Source: JALHMQ01 sp037441125
GTDB lineage: Bacteria > Pseudomonadota > Gammaproteobacteria > Burkholderiales > Burkholderiaceae_F
NCBI GenBank assembly: GCA_037441125.1
Contig: JBBIST010000047.1
Coordinates: 1-24,795, forward strand
DNA length: 24,795 bases
Reading direction: 5' to 3'
The position numbers and the translations under genes are program-made. Shown piece after piece: positions 1 to 7,176 of the stretch. Under the pieces are notes generated by a model that was given only the letters and a program-made list of their open reading frames with translations, did no database searches and had not been told where the DNA came from. Numbering within the stretch: position 1 is the first letter of the stretch; each line of letters begins with the position of its first letter.

Positions 1-295
1 GCCGCTGCGCGAACTGCGCGTCGACGGCGGCGCCGCCGGCAACGACCTGCTGATGCAGATGCAGGCCGACTTCGCCGGCGTGCCCGTGGTGCGCCCGCGG
101 CTGACCGAGACCACGGCGCTCGGCGCCGCCTGGCTGGCCGGACTGGCGGTCGGCTTCTGGCGCGACCAGGCCGAGCTGGCGGCGTTGTGGCGCGCCGATC
201 GCCGCTTCGAACCGGCGATGGCGGCGGCCGAGCGCGCCGAGCGCCTGCGGCAATGGCAGCGCGCGGTGGCGCGCGCCCGGGAGTGGATCGAATGA
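1..295 (+). CDS. glpK: Glycerol kinase, C-terminal part (5' end outside window)
   Basis: The frame is open from the window edge to TGA at 293-295 and gives the last 97 or so residues of a FGGY-family glycerol kinase. The signature is LRVDGGAAGNDLLMQMQAD, which matches the C-terminal ATPase-lobe segment of GlpK (E. coli LRVDGGAVANNFLMQ). It is followed by the conserved run of TETTALGAAWLAGLAVGFW. The enzyme phosphorylates glycerol to sn-glycerol 3-phosphate in the cytoplasm, the substrate of the GlpD encoded directly downstream. The stop codon overlaps the glpD start (ATGA), so the two are probably translationally coupled. Only the C-terminus is visible, so the catalytic N-terminal lobe cannot be assessed. 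Another FGGY sugar kinase is possible but unlikely given the glpD neighbour. Confidence 0.93.
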   Translation, partial: PLRELRVDGGAAGNDLLMQMQADFAGVPVVRPRLTETTALGAAWLAGLAVGFWRDQAELAALWRADRRFEPAMAAAERAERLRQWQRAVARAREWIE

Positions 296-1695
296 CGAAC
301 CAGGCACTGGCACCGCAACCGATCGAGCGCGAGCGCTTGCTGGCGCGGCTGCGCGACAAGCAGCCCTGGGACGCGGTGATCGTCGGCGGCGGCGCCACCG
401 GACTCGGGATCGCGGTCGACGCCGCCGCGCGCGGCCTGCGCGTGGCGCTGATCGACAGCGGCGACTTCGGCCGCGGCACCTCGAGTCGCAGCACCAAGCT
501 GATCCACGGCGGCGTGCGCTATCTGGCGCAGGGCAACGTCAAGCTCGTGCGCGAGGCGCTCGAGGAGCGCGCTACCTTGCTCGCGAACGCGCCGCACCTG
601 GTGCACGCGCTCGAGTTCGTCGTGCCCTGCTACCGGCCGCTCGATCGCGCGATCCTGCGCCTCGGTCTGGGCATGTACGACCTGCTCGCCGGCCGCCGCA
701 GCCTCGGGCCGACGCGCTGGCTTTCGCGCGACGAGACGCTGGCACGGCTGCCCGGCATCCGGCCCGAAGGGCTCGCCGGCGGCGTGTCCTACTGGGACGG
801 CCAGTTCGACGACGCGCTGATGTGCGTGGCGCTGATGCAGACCGCGCACGCGCTCGGCGCCACCGCGATCAACTACGTGCGCTGCGACGGGCTGAAGGTC
901 CGCGACGGCCGCATCGCCGGCGTGCGCGCGGTCGATGCCGAGACCGGCGAGGGCTTCGAGCTGGCGACCGGCTGCGTGTTCAACGCCGCCGGCGTCTGGG
1001 TCGACGGCGTGCGCCGGCTCGCCGATCCGGCGGCGCGCAAGCTGATCACCGTGAGCCAGGGCTCGCATCTGGTGGTCGACCGCGACTTCCTGCCCGGTTC
1101 GGCGGCGCTGATGATTCCGAAGACGCGCGACGGCCGCGTGCTGTTCGTGATCCCGTGGCTCGACAAGCTGCTGATCGGCACCACCGACGGACCGCGAGCG
1201 GACGCGCCATGGGAGCCGCAGCCGTCGCGCGAGGAGGTCGAGTTCATGCTCGACACCGCGCGCGGCTACCTGGCGCGACCGATCGCCAGCGCCGACGTGC
1301 GCGCGCGCTTCGCCGGCCTGCGGCCGCTGTACGACCCGGGCAAAGCGAGCTCGACCGCGGCGATCTCGCGCGAACATGCGGTACTGACCGAGTTCGGCAA
1401 CCTGATCTCTATCGTCGGCGGCAAGTGGACCACCTACCGGCGCATGGCGGTCGACGCTCTCGCCGCGGCGGCGCGCGCCGGGATGCTCGCCGCGCGCAGC
1501 GCGCGCACCGAGGAGCTGGCGCTGGTGGTCGACCGCGTGCTCGCCGACCCCGCGCGCCGCTGCGCGCCCGACGCAGCCTACGCCGAACACTGCCGGCGCT
1601 TCACGCAGGCGCGCACGGGCGAAGACGTGACGTATCGGCGTGCGCGGCTGGGCGTGCTCGACGAGGCAAAGGCGCGCTCGCTCGCAGCGCTCTAA
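292..1695 (+). CDS. glpD: Aerobic glycerol-3-phosphate dehydrogenase (FAD-dependent)
   Basis: The product is 467 aa. It oxidises sn-glycerol 3-phosphate to dihydroxyacetone phosphate at the inner membrane and passes electrons to quinone. The N-terminal dinucleotide-binding motif VIVGGGATGLG lies at about residues 30-39, followed by the FAD-contact segment GTSSRSTKLIHGGVRYL typical of GlpD. A second FAD segment (ISIVGGKWTTYRRMA) is near residue 380. ATG at 292 was chosen because it overlaps the glpK stop and has GGGAG eight bases upstream; the frame is open further upstream only inside glpK. The C-terminal helical domain is shorter than in E. coli GlpD (501 aa) and ends with EDVTYRRARLGVLDEAKA, a compact version of the usual EDVLARRTR..FLDA motif. 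It is probably functional. Confidence 0.95.
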   Translation: MTNQALAPQPIERERLLARLRDKQPWDAVIVGGGATGLGIAVDAAARGLRVALIDSGDFGRGTSSRSTKLIHGGVRYLAQGNVKLVREALEERATLLANAPHLVHALEFVVPCYRPLDRAILRLGLGMYDLLAGRRSLGPTRWLSRDETLARLPGIRPEGLAGGVSYWDGQFDDALMCVALMQTAHALGATAINYVRCDGLKVRDGRIAGVRAVDAETGEGFELATGCVFNAAGVWVDGVRRLADPAARKLITVSQGSHLVVDRDFLPGSAALMIPKTRDGRVLFVIPWLDKLLIGTTDGPRADAPWEPQPSREEVEFMLDTARGYLARPIASADVRARFAGLRPLYDPGKASSTAAISREHAVLTEFGNLISIVGGKWTTYRRMAVDALAAAARAGMLAARSARTEELALVVDRVLADPARRCAPDAAYAEHCRRFTQARTGEDVTYRRARLGVLDEAKARSLAAL

Positions 1696-1733
1696 GGCCT
1701 GATCACCTTGGCCAGCGACGAGCAGCAGACGCT

Positions 1734-1766
1734 GCAAAGAAAAAGGCCGCTCCGAGGAGCGGCCTT
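1734..1766 (-). terminator. Intrinsic terminator of porin 1
   Basis: A perfect inverted repeat has arms AAGGCCGCTC at 1743-1752 and GAGCGGCCTT at 1757-1766 with a 4-nt loop. Read on the minus strand it is followed by a T-rich tract (TTTTTCTTT, 1736-1744). The orientation fits termination of the minus-strand porin that ends at 1787. On the plus strand there is no T run, so it would serve glpD only weakly. Confidence 0.85.
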
Positions 1767-1786
1767 GAGCTTGCGACAGCCCTTGC

Positions 1787-2875
1787 TTAGAAGCTGTGGC
1801 TCAGACCGATGAAGGTGTTGGTGGTGCCACCCCAGTTGGCGGTCTTGTAGCTGCCCTTGTCGCTCACGTCGCCGTAGACGATGTAGGCGGTCGTGCGGCG
1901 CGAGAACGCGTACTCGTAGCCGACCGTCCACACAGTGCGCTCGCCTTCGGGCGTCGTGCCGATCGCGTCGGCCGTGCGGTCCTGGTAGCTGATCGCGAAG
2001 CGGTGCGCACCGCGCGGGATCACCGCGCCGATCATCCAGGCGCTCGCGTCGGTTCCGGCGCCCTGCAGGGCCGCGGCGCCGCCGATGTTCGCCGGCAGCA
2101 GCGCGAACTGATCGCTCTCCTGCGCGAACGCAATGGAAACGCGCGCCACCTTGAAGTCCCACGCCATGCCGGCCTGCAGGTGCGTCTGCGTCGGGTCGCC
2201 AGTGACCTCGCCCAGCTCGACGCGGTCGTACGTGACGACGCCGTAGAACGGACCGGAACGGAAGTTGACGTACGAGATGATGCCGGCGTTGTTGTTGCTG
2301 CTGCCGCCGGCGAGTTCCTGACCGCCGGCGCGGAACGTGTAGCCCAGACCGGCGCTGAAGCCGCCCATGTCGGGGGTCACGTAGGCGATCGCGTTGTCCA
2401 GGCGTAGCGCGTTCATCGACGCGAAGGTCGCCTGCATGCCCAGGCCGGGATAGCCGGTGCGGAACGGATCGAGCGTGCCGATCCGGTCGAAGTCGCCGGT
2501 GCCCGACGAGAACGTGGCCAGACGGCCCATCACGAGCCCGCCGAAGTTGCCGGTCACGCCGAGGTAGGCCTGGCGTCCGAAGAGGCGCCCGCCCTGGCCA
2601 GACATGCCGTCATCGATGCCGAACCCGCTCTCGAGCACGAACACGCCTCTCAGGCCACCGCCGAGATCTTCGCTGCCGCGCAAGCCCCAGCGGCTTCCGC
2701 CGAGGTGGCCCGAATCGAGGCCGGTTCTCGCGGACTGGTTGGTCACGGTGCCGGCGGACGGATCGATGCGCGCGAAACCGGCATCGACACGACCGTACAA
2801 CGTCACCGCCGACTGCGCACTGGCCGCGCCGGCGAAGGCGCCCAGCACGGCAAGAGCGAGAAGACTTTTCTTCAT
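1787..2875 (-). CDS. Outer-membrane porin (Gram-negative, Neisseria/Burkholderia type), porin 1
   Basis: The product is 362 aa. It is predicted to be a 16-stranded trimeric general-diffusion porin of the outer membrane. It starts with a clear Sec signal peptide (MKKSLLALAVLGAFAGAASA, cleavage before QSAVTLYG). The family hallmarks follow: SAVTLYGRVDAGF, SRWGLRGSEDLGGGL, FVLESGF, and LFGRQAYLGV..FGGLVMGR. It ends in the outer-membrane C-terminal signature with a terminal phenylalanine (FIGLSHSF). The frame extends upstream, but ATG at 2875 begins exactly at the signal peptide and has GGAGA seven bases before it. The gene has its own terminator, and a palindrome lies upstream (2989-3008), so it looks like an independent transcription unit. 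Substrate specificity cannot be inferred. Confidence 0.95.
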   Translation of the reverse strand: MKKSLLALAVLGAFAGAASAQSAVTLYGRVDAGFARIDPSAGTVTNQSARTGLDSGHLGGSRWGLRGSEDLGGGLRGVFVLESGFGIDDGMSGQGGRLFGRQAYLGVTGNFGGLVMGRLATFSSGTGDFDRIGTLDPFRTGYPGLGMQATFASMNALRLDNAIAYVTPDMGGFSAGLGYTFRAGGQELAGGSSNNNAGIISYVNFRSGPFYGVVTYDRVELGEVTGDPTQTHLQAGMAWDFKVARVSIAFAQESDQFALLPANIGGAAALQGAGTDASAWMIGAVIPRGAHRFAISYQDRTADAIGTTPEGERTVWTVGYEYAFSRRTTAYIVYGDVSDKGSYKTANWGGTTNTFIGLSHSF

Positions 2876-2988
2876 GCGAATCTCCATGTTGATAAAAAAG
2901 GGCCTACTGAGGCGTCCACCGGGGCCGGTGCGGCAGCCTGTGCCGCCGTGCAGCGCCTCGATGCGAACTTCCATCGGAAGCTGAGGCG

Positions 2989-3008
2989 AATTCTTTCAGG
3001 AAAGAATT
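2989..3008. promoter_or_regulatory. Palindromic candidate operator upstream of porin 1
   Basis: AATTCTTTC at 2989-2997 is mirrored exactly by GAAAGAATT at 3000-3008 across a two-base centre. It is AT-rich in a very GC-rich background and about 115 bases upstream of the porin 1 start. Its position over a possible -10 region suggests a regulator binding site. No regulator family is recognised from the motif. Confidence 0.45.
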
Positions 3009-3125
3009 GGATGGGCCAAAGCATCGGTCGCCTAATCGTGCAATTCGCGTGGCGCTTGTGCCTTCCGTGCAACATCGACACCCCGGACCTGGGCATCCAC
3101 GGGACCACGCGTGCGGTCATCCCGA

Positions 3126-3158
3126 TGCAACAAAAGGGGCGCCGAAGCGCCCCTTTTG
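3126..3158 (-). terminator. Intrinsic terminator of porin 2
   Basis: A perfect 12-bp stem has arms CAAAAGGGGCGC at 3131-3142 and GCGCCCCTTTTG at 3147-3158 with a CGAA loop. On the minus strand the stem continues into TTTTGTTG, a short U tract. It lies 18 bases beyond the stop of the minus-strand porin at 3176. Confidence 0.88.
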
Positions 3159-3175
3159 CATGAGCTTGATGCAGA

Positions 3176-4546
3176 TCAAAACGAGTGACGCATGCCAATT
3201 TGCAGCGCGCTTGCGTCTTCGCCGAACGCGCTGGTCCATCCGCCGGCATAGCCGGCGGCACCGAGCGCCATGCGCGACTGGCCGCTGTTGAACGCCATCG
3301 CGTAGGTGCCGAACAGTGTGGTTCGGCGCGACATCTCGTGGAAATAGCCGACGGCAATGTGTCGCACCTTGGCGTCTTCGGTGGCCCACTGCGAGCGCGC
3401 CTCGTCGCGCGCGTCGTTGTAGGCGAGGCGCAGGTTGCCGCTGCCCAGGCGCCAGTCGAGCCCGAGGTGATAGATGGTCGTGTCGGTCGGTCCGACAAAG
3501 CCGCGCAGGCCGTCGAGATCGACGCGGTTGGCGCGCGCCACGAGCGGTGCCAGCAGCGCGTCGATGCCGGCCGGCGTGCCGCCGGCGATCACGATTTGTT
3601 GCAGGTCGAGCGGGGTGACAATCGGATTGTCGTTCTGGCGCGACATGTACTGCACGAACAGGCGCGCCGGTCCGAAGGTGTAGGTACCGCCGATGTTCAG
3701 CGTCTCCATGCCGGTGCGCGCATTGGTCGGGTCATTGCGCGTGAGCACGTAGTTGTGGTTGTAACCGATGCCTACCGAGAAGTTCGGCGTCGCGTACTGG
3801 AAGTTGGCGCCGTAGAAGTCGTCGCCGCGCTGCGGGTCGGCGCCGCGCTCGGTGCGCACGAGTTCTGTGCCGCCGAAGCCGTACATCAGCGACAGCGTGA
3901 AGCCGTGCAGTTCGGCGCGATATTGGATCGCGTTGTTGGCGCGGATCGTCAGCGTCGAGTACTCCTGGCCCATCTGGCCGGCGGTGGCGTCGGCGAAGGA
4001 GTTGAACTTGTTCAGGATCTCGTAGCCGGGCGTGTACTGGCGGCCGGCGATCACGGCGCCGAACGGCGTGATCAGGCCGATGAAGGCCTGGCGGTCGAAC
4101 AGCGCTGCGGCGCTGTTGACCGTGGCAAAGCGCTCGAGCAGCGTATTGCTCACCGTGTTCATGCCGCCCGTGACGGCCACCGCAAGCGGGCCGGTCAGGC
4201 CGATCGCACTGACGCCCGGACACACCGGCGTGTCGGTGGATCCGACCGGACGGCAGGCGAAGAGGGCGCCGTTGTTGGTCATCGAGCCGCTGTCCAGCTC
4301 GATCCGGCTCTCCAGCGTAAACAGCGCCGTGTACCCGCCGCCGAGGTTCTCTCGGCCACGAATGCCCCAACGCGAGCCGGCCGACAGGCCGCTTTGCAGG
4401 CGCGTGGCGCTGGTGGCGCCGACGTCCGAGCGCTCGACGCCGATGTCGACGATGCCGTACAGCTCGACCGGCGCCGGCGCCGGCGTCTGTGCTTGGGCGA
4501 GCGGGAAGGCCAGCGCGATGGCTGCGGCCAGAAGCGACTTGCGCAT
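3176..4546 (-). CDS. Outer-membrane porin with enlarged, cysteine-containing loop, porin 2
   Basis: The product is 456 aa, nearly 100 residues longer than porin 1. The signal peptide MRKSLLAAAIALAFPLAQAQ is followed by a proline-rich TPAPAP linker and the porin core VELYGIVDIGVE, SRWGIRGRENLGGGYTALFTLES and DRQAFIGLITPFGAVIAGRQ. The protein ends in LQIGMRHSF with terminal Phe. ATG at 4546 is supported by AGGAG upstream and by the signal peptide. About 50 residues (roughly 97-147) are inserted between the LES and DRQAF landmarks that lie close together in porin 1. The insertion carries Cys98 and Cys109, which could form a disulfide in the periplasm or at the surface. The family (trimeric beta-barrel porin) is certain; the substrate is unknown. 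The gene has its own terminator and is divergent from coq7. Confidence 0.94.
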   Translation of the reverse strand: MRKSLLAAAIALAFPLAQAQTPAPAPVELYGIVDIGVERSDVGATSATRLQSGLSAGSRWGIRGRENLGGGYTALFTLESRIELDSGSMTNNGALFACRPVGSTDTPVCPGVSAIGLTGPLAVAVTGGMNTVSNTLLERFATVNSAAALFDRQAFIGLITPFGAVIAGRQYTPGYEILNKFNSFADATAGQMGQEYSTLTIRANNAIQYRAELHGFTLSLMYGFGGTELVRTERGADPQRGDDFYGANFQYATPNFSVGIGYNHNYVLTRNDPTNARTGMETLNIGGTYTFGPARLFVQYMSRQNDNPIVTPLDLQQIVIAGGTPAGIDALLAPLVARANRVDLDGLRGFVGPTDTTIYHLGLDWRLGSGNLRLAYNDARDEARSQWATEDAKVRHIAVGYFHEMSRRTTLFGTYAMAFNSGQSRMALGAAGYAGGWTSAFGEDASALQIGMRHSF

Positions 4547-4688
4547 AGCGTCTCCTGAGTGTTGTTTGAAATGCGGATGGCGGCCGAGGATAGCGGCGAG
4601 TCCGGCACAATGAGGGCGACTCAGCGCAAGCCCGGGTGATCGGCTGCGCCTCATCGTTTGTTTTGCGCAACAGCACGCGAGCTAGGAG

Positions 4689-5345
4689 ATGTCCGAAGTC
4701 CCTGCCCTGTCGCCCCTCGATCACGCGCTGTCGCTCGCCGACCGCGCCCTGCGCACGCTCAGCGGCAACGTGTCCGCCAGTCGTCCCTATCCGGCCGATG
4801 CGGTGCTCGATGATGCGTCGGTGCCGCCGCTGACCGACGCCGAGCGCGACCAGTCGGTCGCGCTGATGCGCATCAACCACGTGGGCGAGATCTGCGCCCA
4901 GGCCCTGTACGAGGCGCAGGCGCTGGGCACGCCCAACGCCGGTCTGCGCGCGATGTTTGTGCACGCGGCGCGCGAGGAAGCCGATCATCTGGCGTGGACG
5001 CAACGTCGGATCGAGGAACTCGGCGGCCGCACGAGCCTGCTCAACCCGCTCTGGTTCGCGGGCGCGTTCGCGATCGGACTGGCTGCCGCGCGCATGGGCG
5101 ACCGCACGAGTCTCGGCTTCATGGCCGAGACCGAGCGCCAAGTCGAGGAGCACCTGCAGGGCCACCTCGACCGCCTGCCGGCGGCCGATGGCGCCTCGCG
5201 CGCGATCGTGGCGCAGATGAAGGAAGACGAGATCCGCCACGGCGCCAGCGCGCTCGATCGCGGCGGCGCCGCCTTGCCCTTGCCGGCGCGCGCGGCGATG
5301 CGGCTGGCGGCGCGCGTGATGACCGTCACCGCGCACCGCATTTGA
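4689..5345 (+). CDS. coq7: Ubiquinone biosynthesis di-iron hydroxylase Coq7
   Basis: The product is 218 aa, the usual bacterial Coq7 size. It hydroxylates 2-polyprenyl-3-methyl-6-methoxy-1,4-benzoquinol in the penultimate step of ubiquinone synthesis, at the membrane. The ferritin-like di-iron ligands are visible in two repeats: INHVGE (E67), REEADH (E97, H100), MAETER (E149) and KEDEIRHG (E181, H184). A hydrophobic helix (LWFAGAFAIGLAAARMG) fits membrane association. Only ATG 4689 is usable, because an in-frame TAG lies at 4683-4685. The AGGAG Shine-Dalgarno-like sequence abuts this ATG with no spacer, which is unusual. The gene is convergent with the OsmC gene (9-base gap) and is probably monocistronic. 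Confidence 0.95.
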   Translation: MSEVPALSPLDHALSLADRALRTLSGNVSASRPYPADAVLDDASVPPLTDAERDQSVALMRINHVGEICAQALYEAQALGTPNAGLRAMFVHAAREEADHLAWTQRRIEELGGRTSLLNPLWFAGAFAIGLAAARMGDRTSLGFMAETERQVEEHLQGHLDRLPAADGASRAIVAQMKEDEIRHGASALDRGGAALPLPARAAMRLAARVMTVTAHRI

Positions 5346-5354
5346 GAGCCCGCG

Positions 5355-5777
5355 TCAATCGGCCTCGACGACCTCGATCGTGGTCTCGATCTTCGCGGTT
5401 TTGGCCAGCATCGCCGTGGCCGAGCAGTACTTGTCGTGCGACAGCCGCACTGCGCGTTCGACTGCCTCGGGCTTCAGGCCCTTGCCGCGCACGGTGAAGC
5501 GAAACTCGATGCGCGTGAACACCTTCGGTTCCTGCGCCGCGCGCTCGGCCAACAGCCTGACCTCGCAGGCGCGCACGTCGTGGCGGCCGCGCTTGAGGAT
5601 CAGCACCACGTCGTAGGCGGTGCAGCCGCCGGTGCCGGCGAGCAGCATTTCCATCGGTCGTGGCCCGAGGTTGCGGCCGCCGCCTTCCGGGGCGCCGTCC
5701 ATCGTCAACCGGTGACCGCTGCCGGTCTCGGCGATGAAGCTCACGCCGTCGCCGCTCCACTTGACGTTGCACTCCAT
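5355..5777 (-). CDS. OsmC family protein (organic hydroperoxide reductase-like)
   Basis: The product is 140 aa and matches the OsmC/Ohr fold, a cytoplasmic family that reduces organic hydroperoxides through two cysteines. Both are present: Cys52 in AGTGGCTAYDVV and Cys118 in SHDKYCSATAML. The remaining landmarks (GHRLTMDGAPEGGG, NLGPRPMEMLL) fit the YhfA/OsmC subgroup rather than classical Ohr. ATG at 5777 has GAGGAG about six bases upstream. The gene is convergent with coq7 and divergent from rplM. The physiological substrate and the thiol reductant are not deducible. The gene may be induced by peroxide, but no OhrR-type operator was recognised. Confidence 0.9.
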   Translation of the reverse strand: MECNVKWSGDGVSFIAETGSGHRLTMDGAPEGGGRNLGPRPMEMLLAGTGGCTAYDVVLILKRGRHDVRACEVRLLAERAAQEPKVFTRIEFRFTVRGKGLKPEAVERAVRLSHDKYCSATAMLAKTAKIETTIEVVEAD

Positions 5778-5837
5778 GGGTCTCCTCTCTGTGGCAGGCC
5801 AATCGGGCCACCGCTGCCGCGCCGGCCAGAGCCTTGC

Positions 5838-5867
5838 TTGCGTCGAGTTCGCGGGAGTGGCTAAAAT
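5838..5867 (+). promoter_or_regulatory. Candidate sigma70 promoter of rplM-rpsI
   Basis: TTGCGT at 5838-5843 and TAAAAT at 5862-5867 are separated by 18 bases. The -10 matches five of six consensus positions. A transcript from here would have a leader of about 155 nt before rplM, with a short GC-rich hairpin (GCCGCC..GGCGGC, near 5965-5980) that might take part in ribosomal-protein autoregulation. That role is inference only. Confidence 0.5.
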
Positions 5868-6028
5868 GCCCGGCTTTTCCTGGTTCAGTCAATTCCCGCG
5901 CCGGTCGGCTCTTGCCCACGTGCCTCTTCTGCGGCGGGGGCGGCGGGCGGATCGGGTGAGCGGCGCCGCCAGCGGCGGCCCAACTTGAACGCGGGCACTC
6001 CTACGGGCTTTTTTCGTCACTGCCTCTC

Positions 6029-6457
6029 ATGAAGACCTTCACTGCCAAGCCGCAGGACGTGCGGCACGACTGGTTCGTGGTCGATGCCAGCGACAAGGTG
6101 CTCGGCCGCCTGGCGGCCGAGATCGCGCGCAGGCTGCGCGGCAAGCACAAGCCCGAGTACACGCCGCACGTCGACACCGGTGACTTCATCGTCGTCGTCA
6201 ACGCCGACAAGATCCGCGTCACCGGCCAGAAGACCACCGACAAGATCTACTACCGCCACTCGACCTACCCGGGCGGCGTCTACGAGACCTCGTTCGGCAA
6301 GATGCAGGGCCGCTTTCCCGGCCGAGCGCTCGCGATCGCGGTCAAGGGCATGCTGCCCAAGGGCCCGCTCGGCTACGCGATGATCAAGAAGCTCAAGATC
6401 TACGCCGGTGGCGAACACCCGCACAGCGCGCAGCAGCCGCGGGCTCTGGAAGTCTGA
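6029..6457 (+). CDS. rplM: 50S ribosomal protein L13
   Basis: The product is 142 aa, identical in length to E. coli L13. Landmarks are the N-terminal MKTFTAKPQDVRHDWFVVDA, DKVLGRLAAEIARRLRGKHK, TGQKTTDKIYYRHSTYPGG, and the C-terminal MLPKGPLGYAMIKKLKIYAG with GGEHPHSAQQP. L13 is an early assembly protein of the large subunit and binds 23S rRNA. ATG 6029 is the family start. No clear Shine-Dalgarno precedes it, only a T-rich stretch. It forms the conserved two-gene operon with rpsI, 9 bases downstream. Confidence 0.98.
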   Translation: MKTFTAKPQDVRHDWFVVDASDKVLGRLAAEIARRLRGKHKPEYTPHVDTGDFIVVVNADKIRVTGQKTTDKIYYRHSTYPGGVYETSFGKMQGRFPGRALAIAVKGMLPKGPLGYAMIKKLKIYAGGEHPHSAQQPRALEV

Positions 6458-6466
6458 GGAACGCAG

Positions 6467-6859
6467 ATGATCGGCGAATACAACTACGGCACCGGCCGCC
6501 GCAAGAGTTCGGTGGCGCGCGTGTTCATCAAGCGCGGCAGCGGCAAGATCACGGTCAACGGCCGCGCGCTCGACCAGTACTTCCATCGCGAGACCGGCCG
6601 CATGATCGTGCGCCAGCCGCTCGAGCTGACCGGCAACGCGACCGCCTTCGACATCCAGGTCAACGTCGACGGCGGCGGCGAGTCGGGGCAGGCGGGCGCC
6701 GTGCGCCACGGCATCACTCGGGCGCTGATCGACTACGACGCCGCTCTGAAGCCAGCGCTGTCCAAAGCCGGACTGGTCACGCGCGACGCGCGCGAGGTCG
6801 AGCGCAAGAAGGTCGGCCTGCGCAAGGCGCGCCGGCGCAAGCAGTTCTCGAAGCGCTAG
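6467..6859 (+). CDS. rpsI: 30S ribosomal protein S9
   Basis: The product is 130 aa, the same length as E. coli S9. It shows YGTGRRKSSVARVFIKRGSGKI near the start and GGGESGQAGAVRHGITRALIDYD in the middle. The basic tail (RKKVGLRKARRRKQFSKR) reaches the P-site tRNA in the 30S subunit. GAGGA lies about five bases before ATG 6467. It is the second gene of the rplM operon. No strong terminator is visible after it. Confidence 0.98.
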   Translation: MIGEYNYGTGRRKSSVARVFIKRGSGKITVNGRALDQYFHRETGRMIVRQPLELTGNATAFDIQVNVDGGGESGQAGAVRHGITRALIDYDAALKPALSKAGLVTRDAREVERKKVGLRKARRRKQFSKR

Positions 6860-7176
6860 GCTGCGGCCCGTATCCGGCCGTTGCGGCTGAGGTGCGGCCA
6901 AGCGGGCGAGGTCTTGGGCGCAGGCGTCAGGCTGATCGCACCATCGTTCGTCGTCGCTTAGCGCCTTTGCGCGGGAATCCGCGGGCGCCGGGCATAGCCG
7001 CGCTCTTATACTTTTCCCACTAGACAACCGGGGGCGTCGAGCGCCCGGCAGTTCTGGCCGCGCAGCGCGGCCAAGGTCAGGCGCGCTTCTTTGCTGGGCC
7101 TGTCGCGGCGGCGGCGCCGACCTCGGCGCGACCGACGGCAATGGCGCGCCCGCATCCCGAGGGAGTTGCTGCACCG
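6860..7176 (+). other. Gene-free region between rpsI and the coiled-coil membrane protein gene
   Basis: This stretch of 317 bases has no convincing gene. It contains TATACT at 7007-7012, a five-of-six -10 match without a good -35, which might start the downstream unit. An in-frame ATG at 7141 could extend the next gene by 12 codons but lacks a ribosome binding site. I see no clear intrinsic terminator after rpsI. Confidence 0.5.

Larger units (their letters stand above)
2876..3175. other. Intergenic region between the two porin genes
   Basis: These 300 bases carry the promoter and leader of porin 1 (minus strand) and the terminator of porin 2. A near-perfect palindrome lies at 2989-3008. On the minus strand it overlaps a weak sigma70-like pair (TTGGCC, 18 bases, AAGAAT). 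I see no coding potential. Confidence 0.6.

Noticed and set aside
3732..5336. 534-codon minus-strand frame over porin 2 and coq7
   Set aside because: It is a shadow of two well-supported genes, with no independent ribosome binding site or family signature.
5941..6028. Intrinsic terminator in the rplM leader (run of T near 6008)
   Set aside because: The T run is not preceded by a convincing stem. The arms nearby (CGGGCACTCCTACGGGC) are not complementary.
7141..7176. Upstream ATG extending the coiled-coil membrane protein by 12 residues
   Set aside because: It has no Shine-Dalgarno, whereas ATG 7177 has GAGGGAG upstream and gives a sensible N-terminus.
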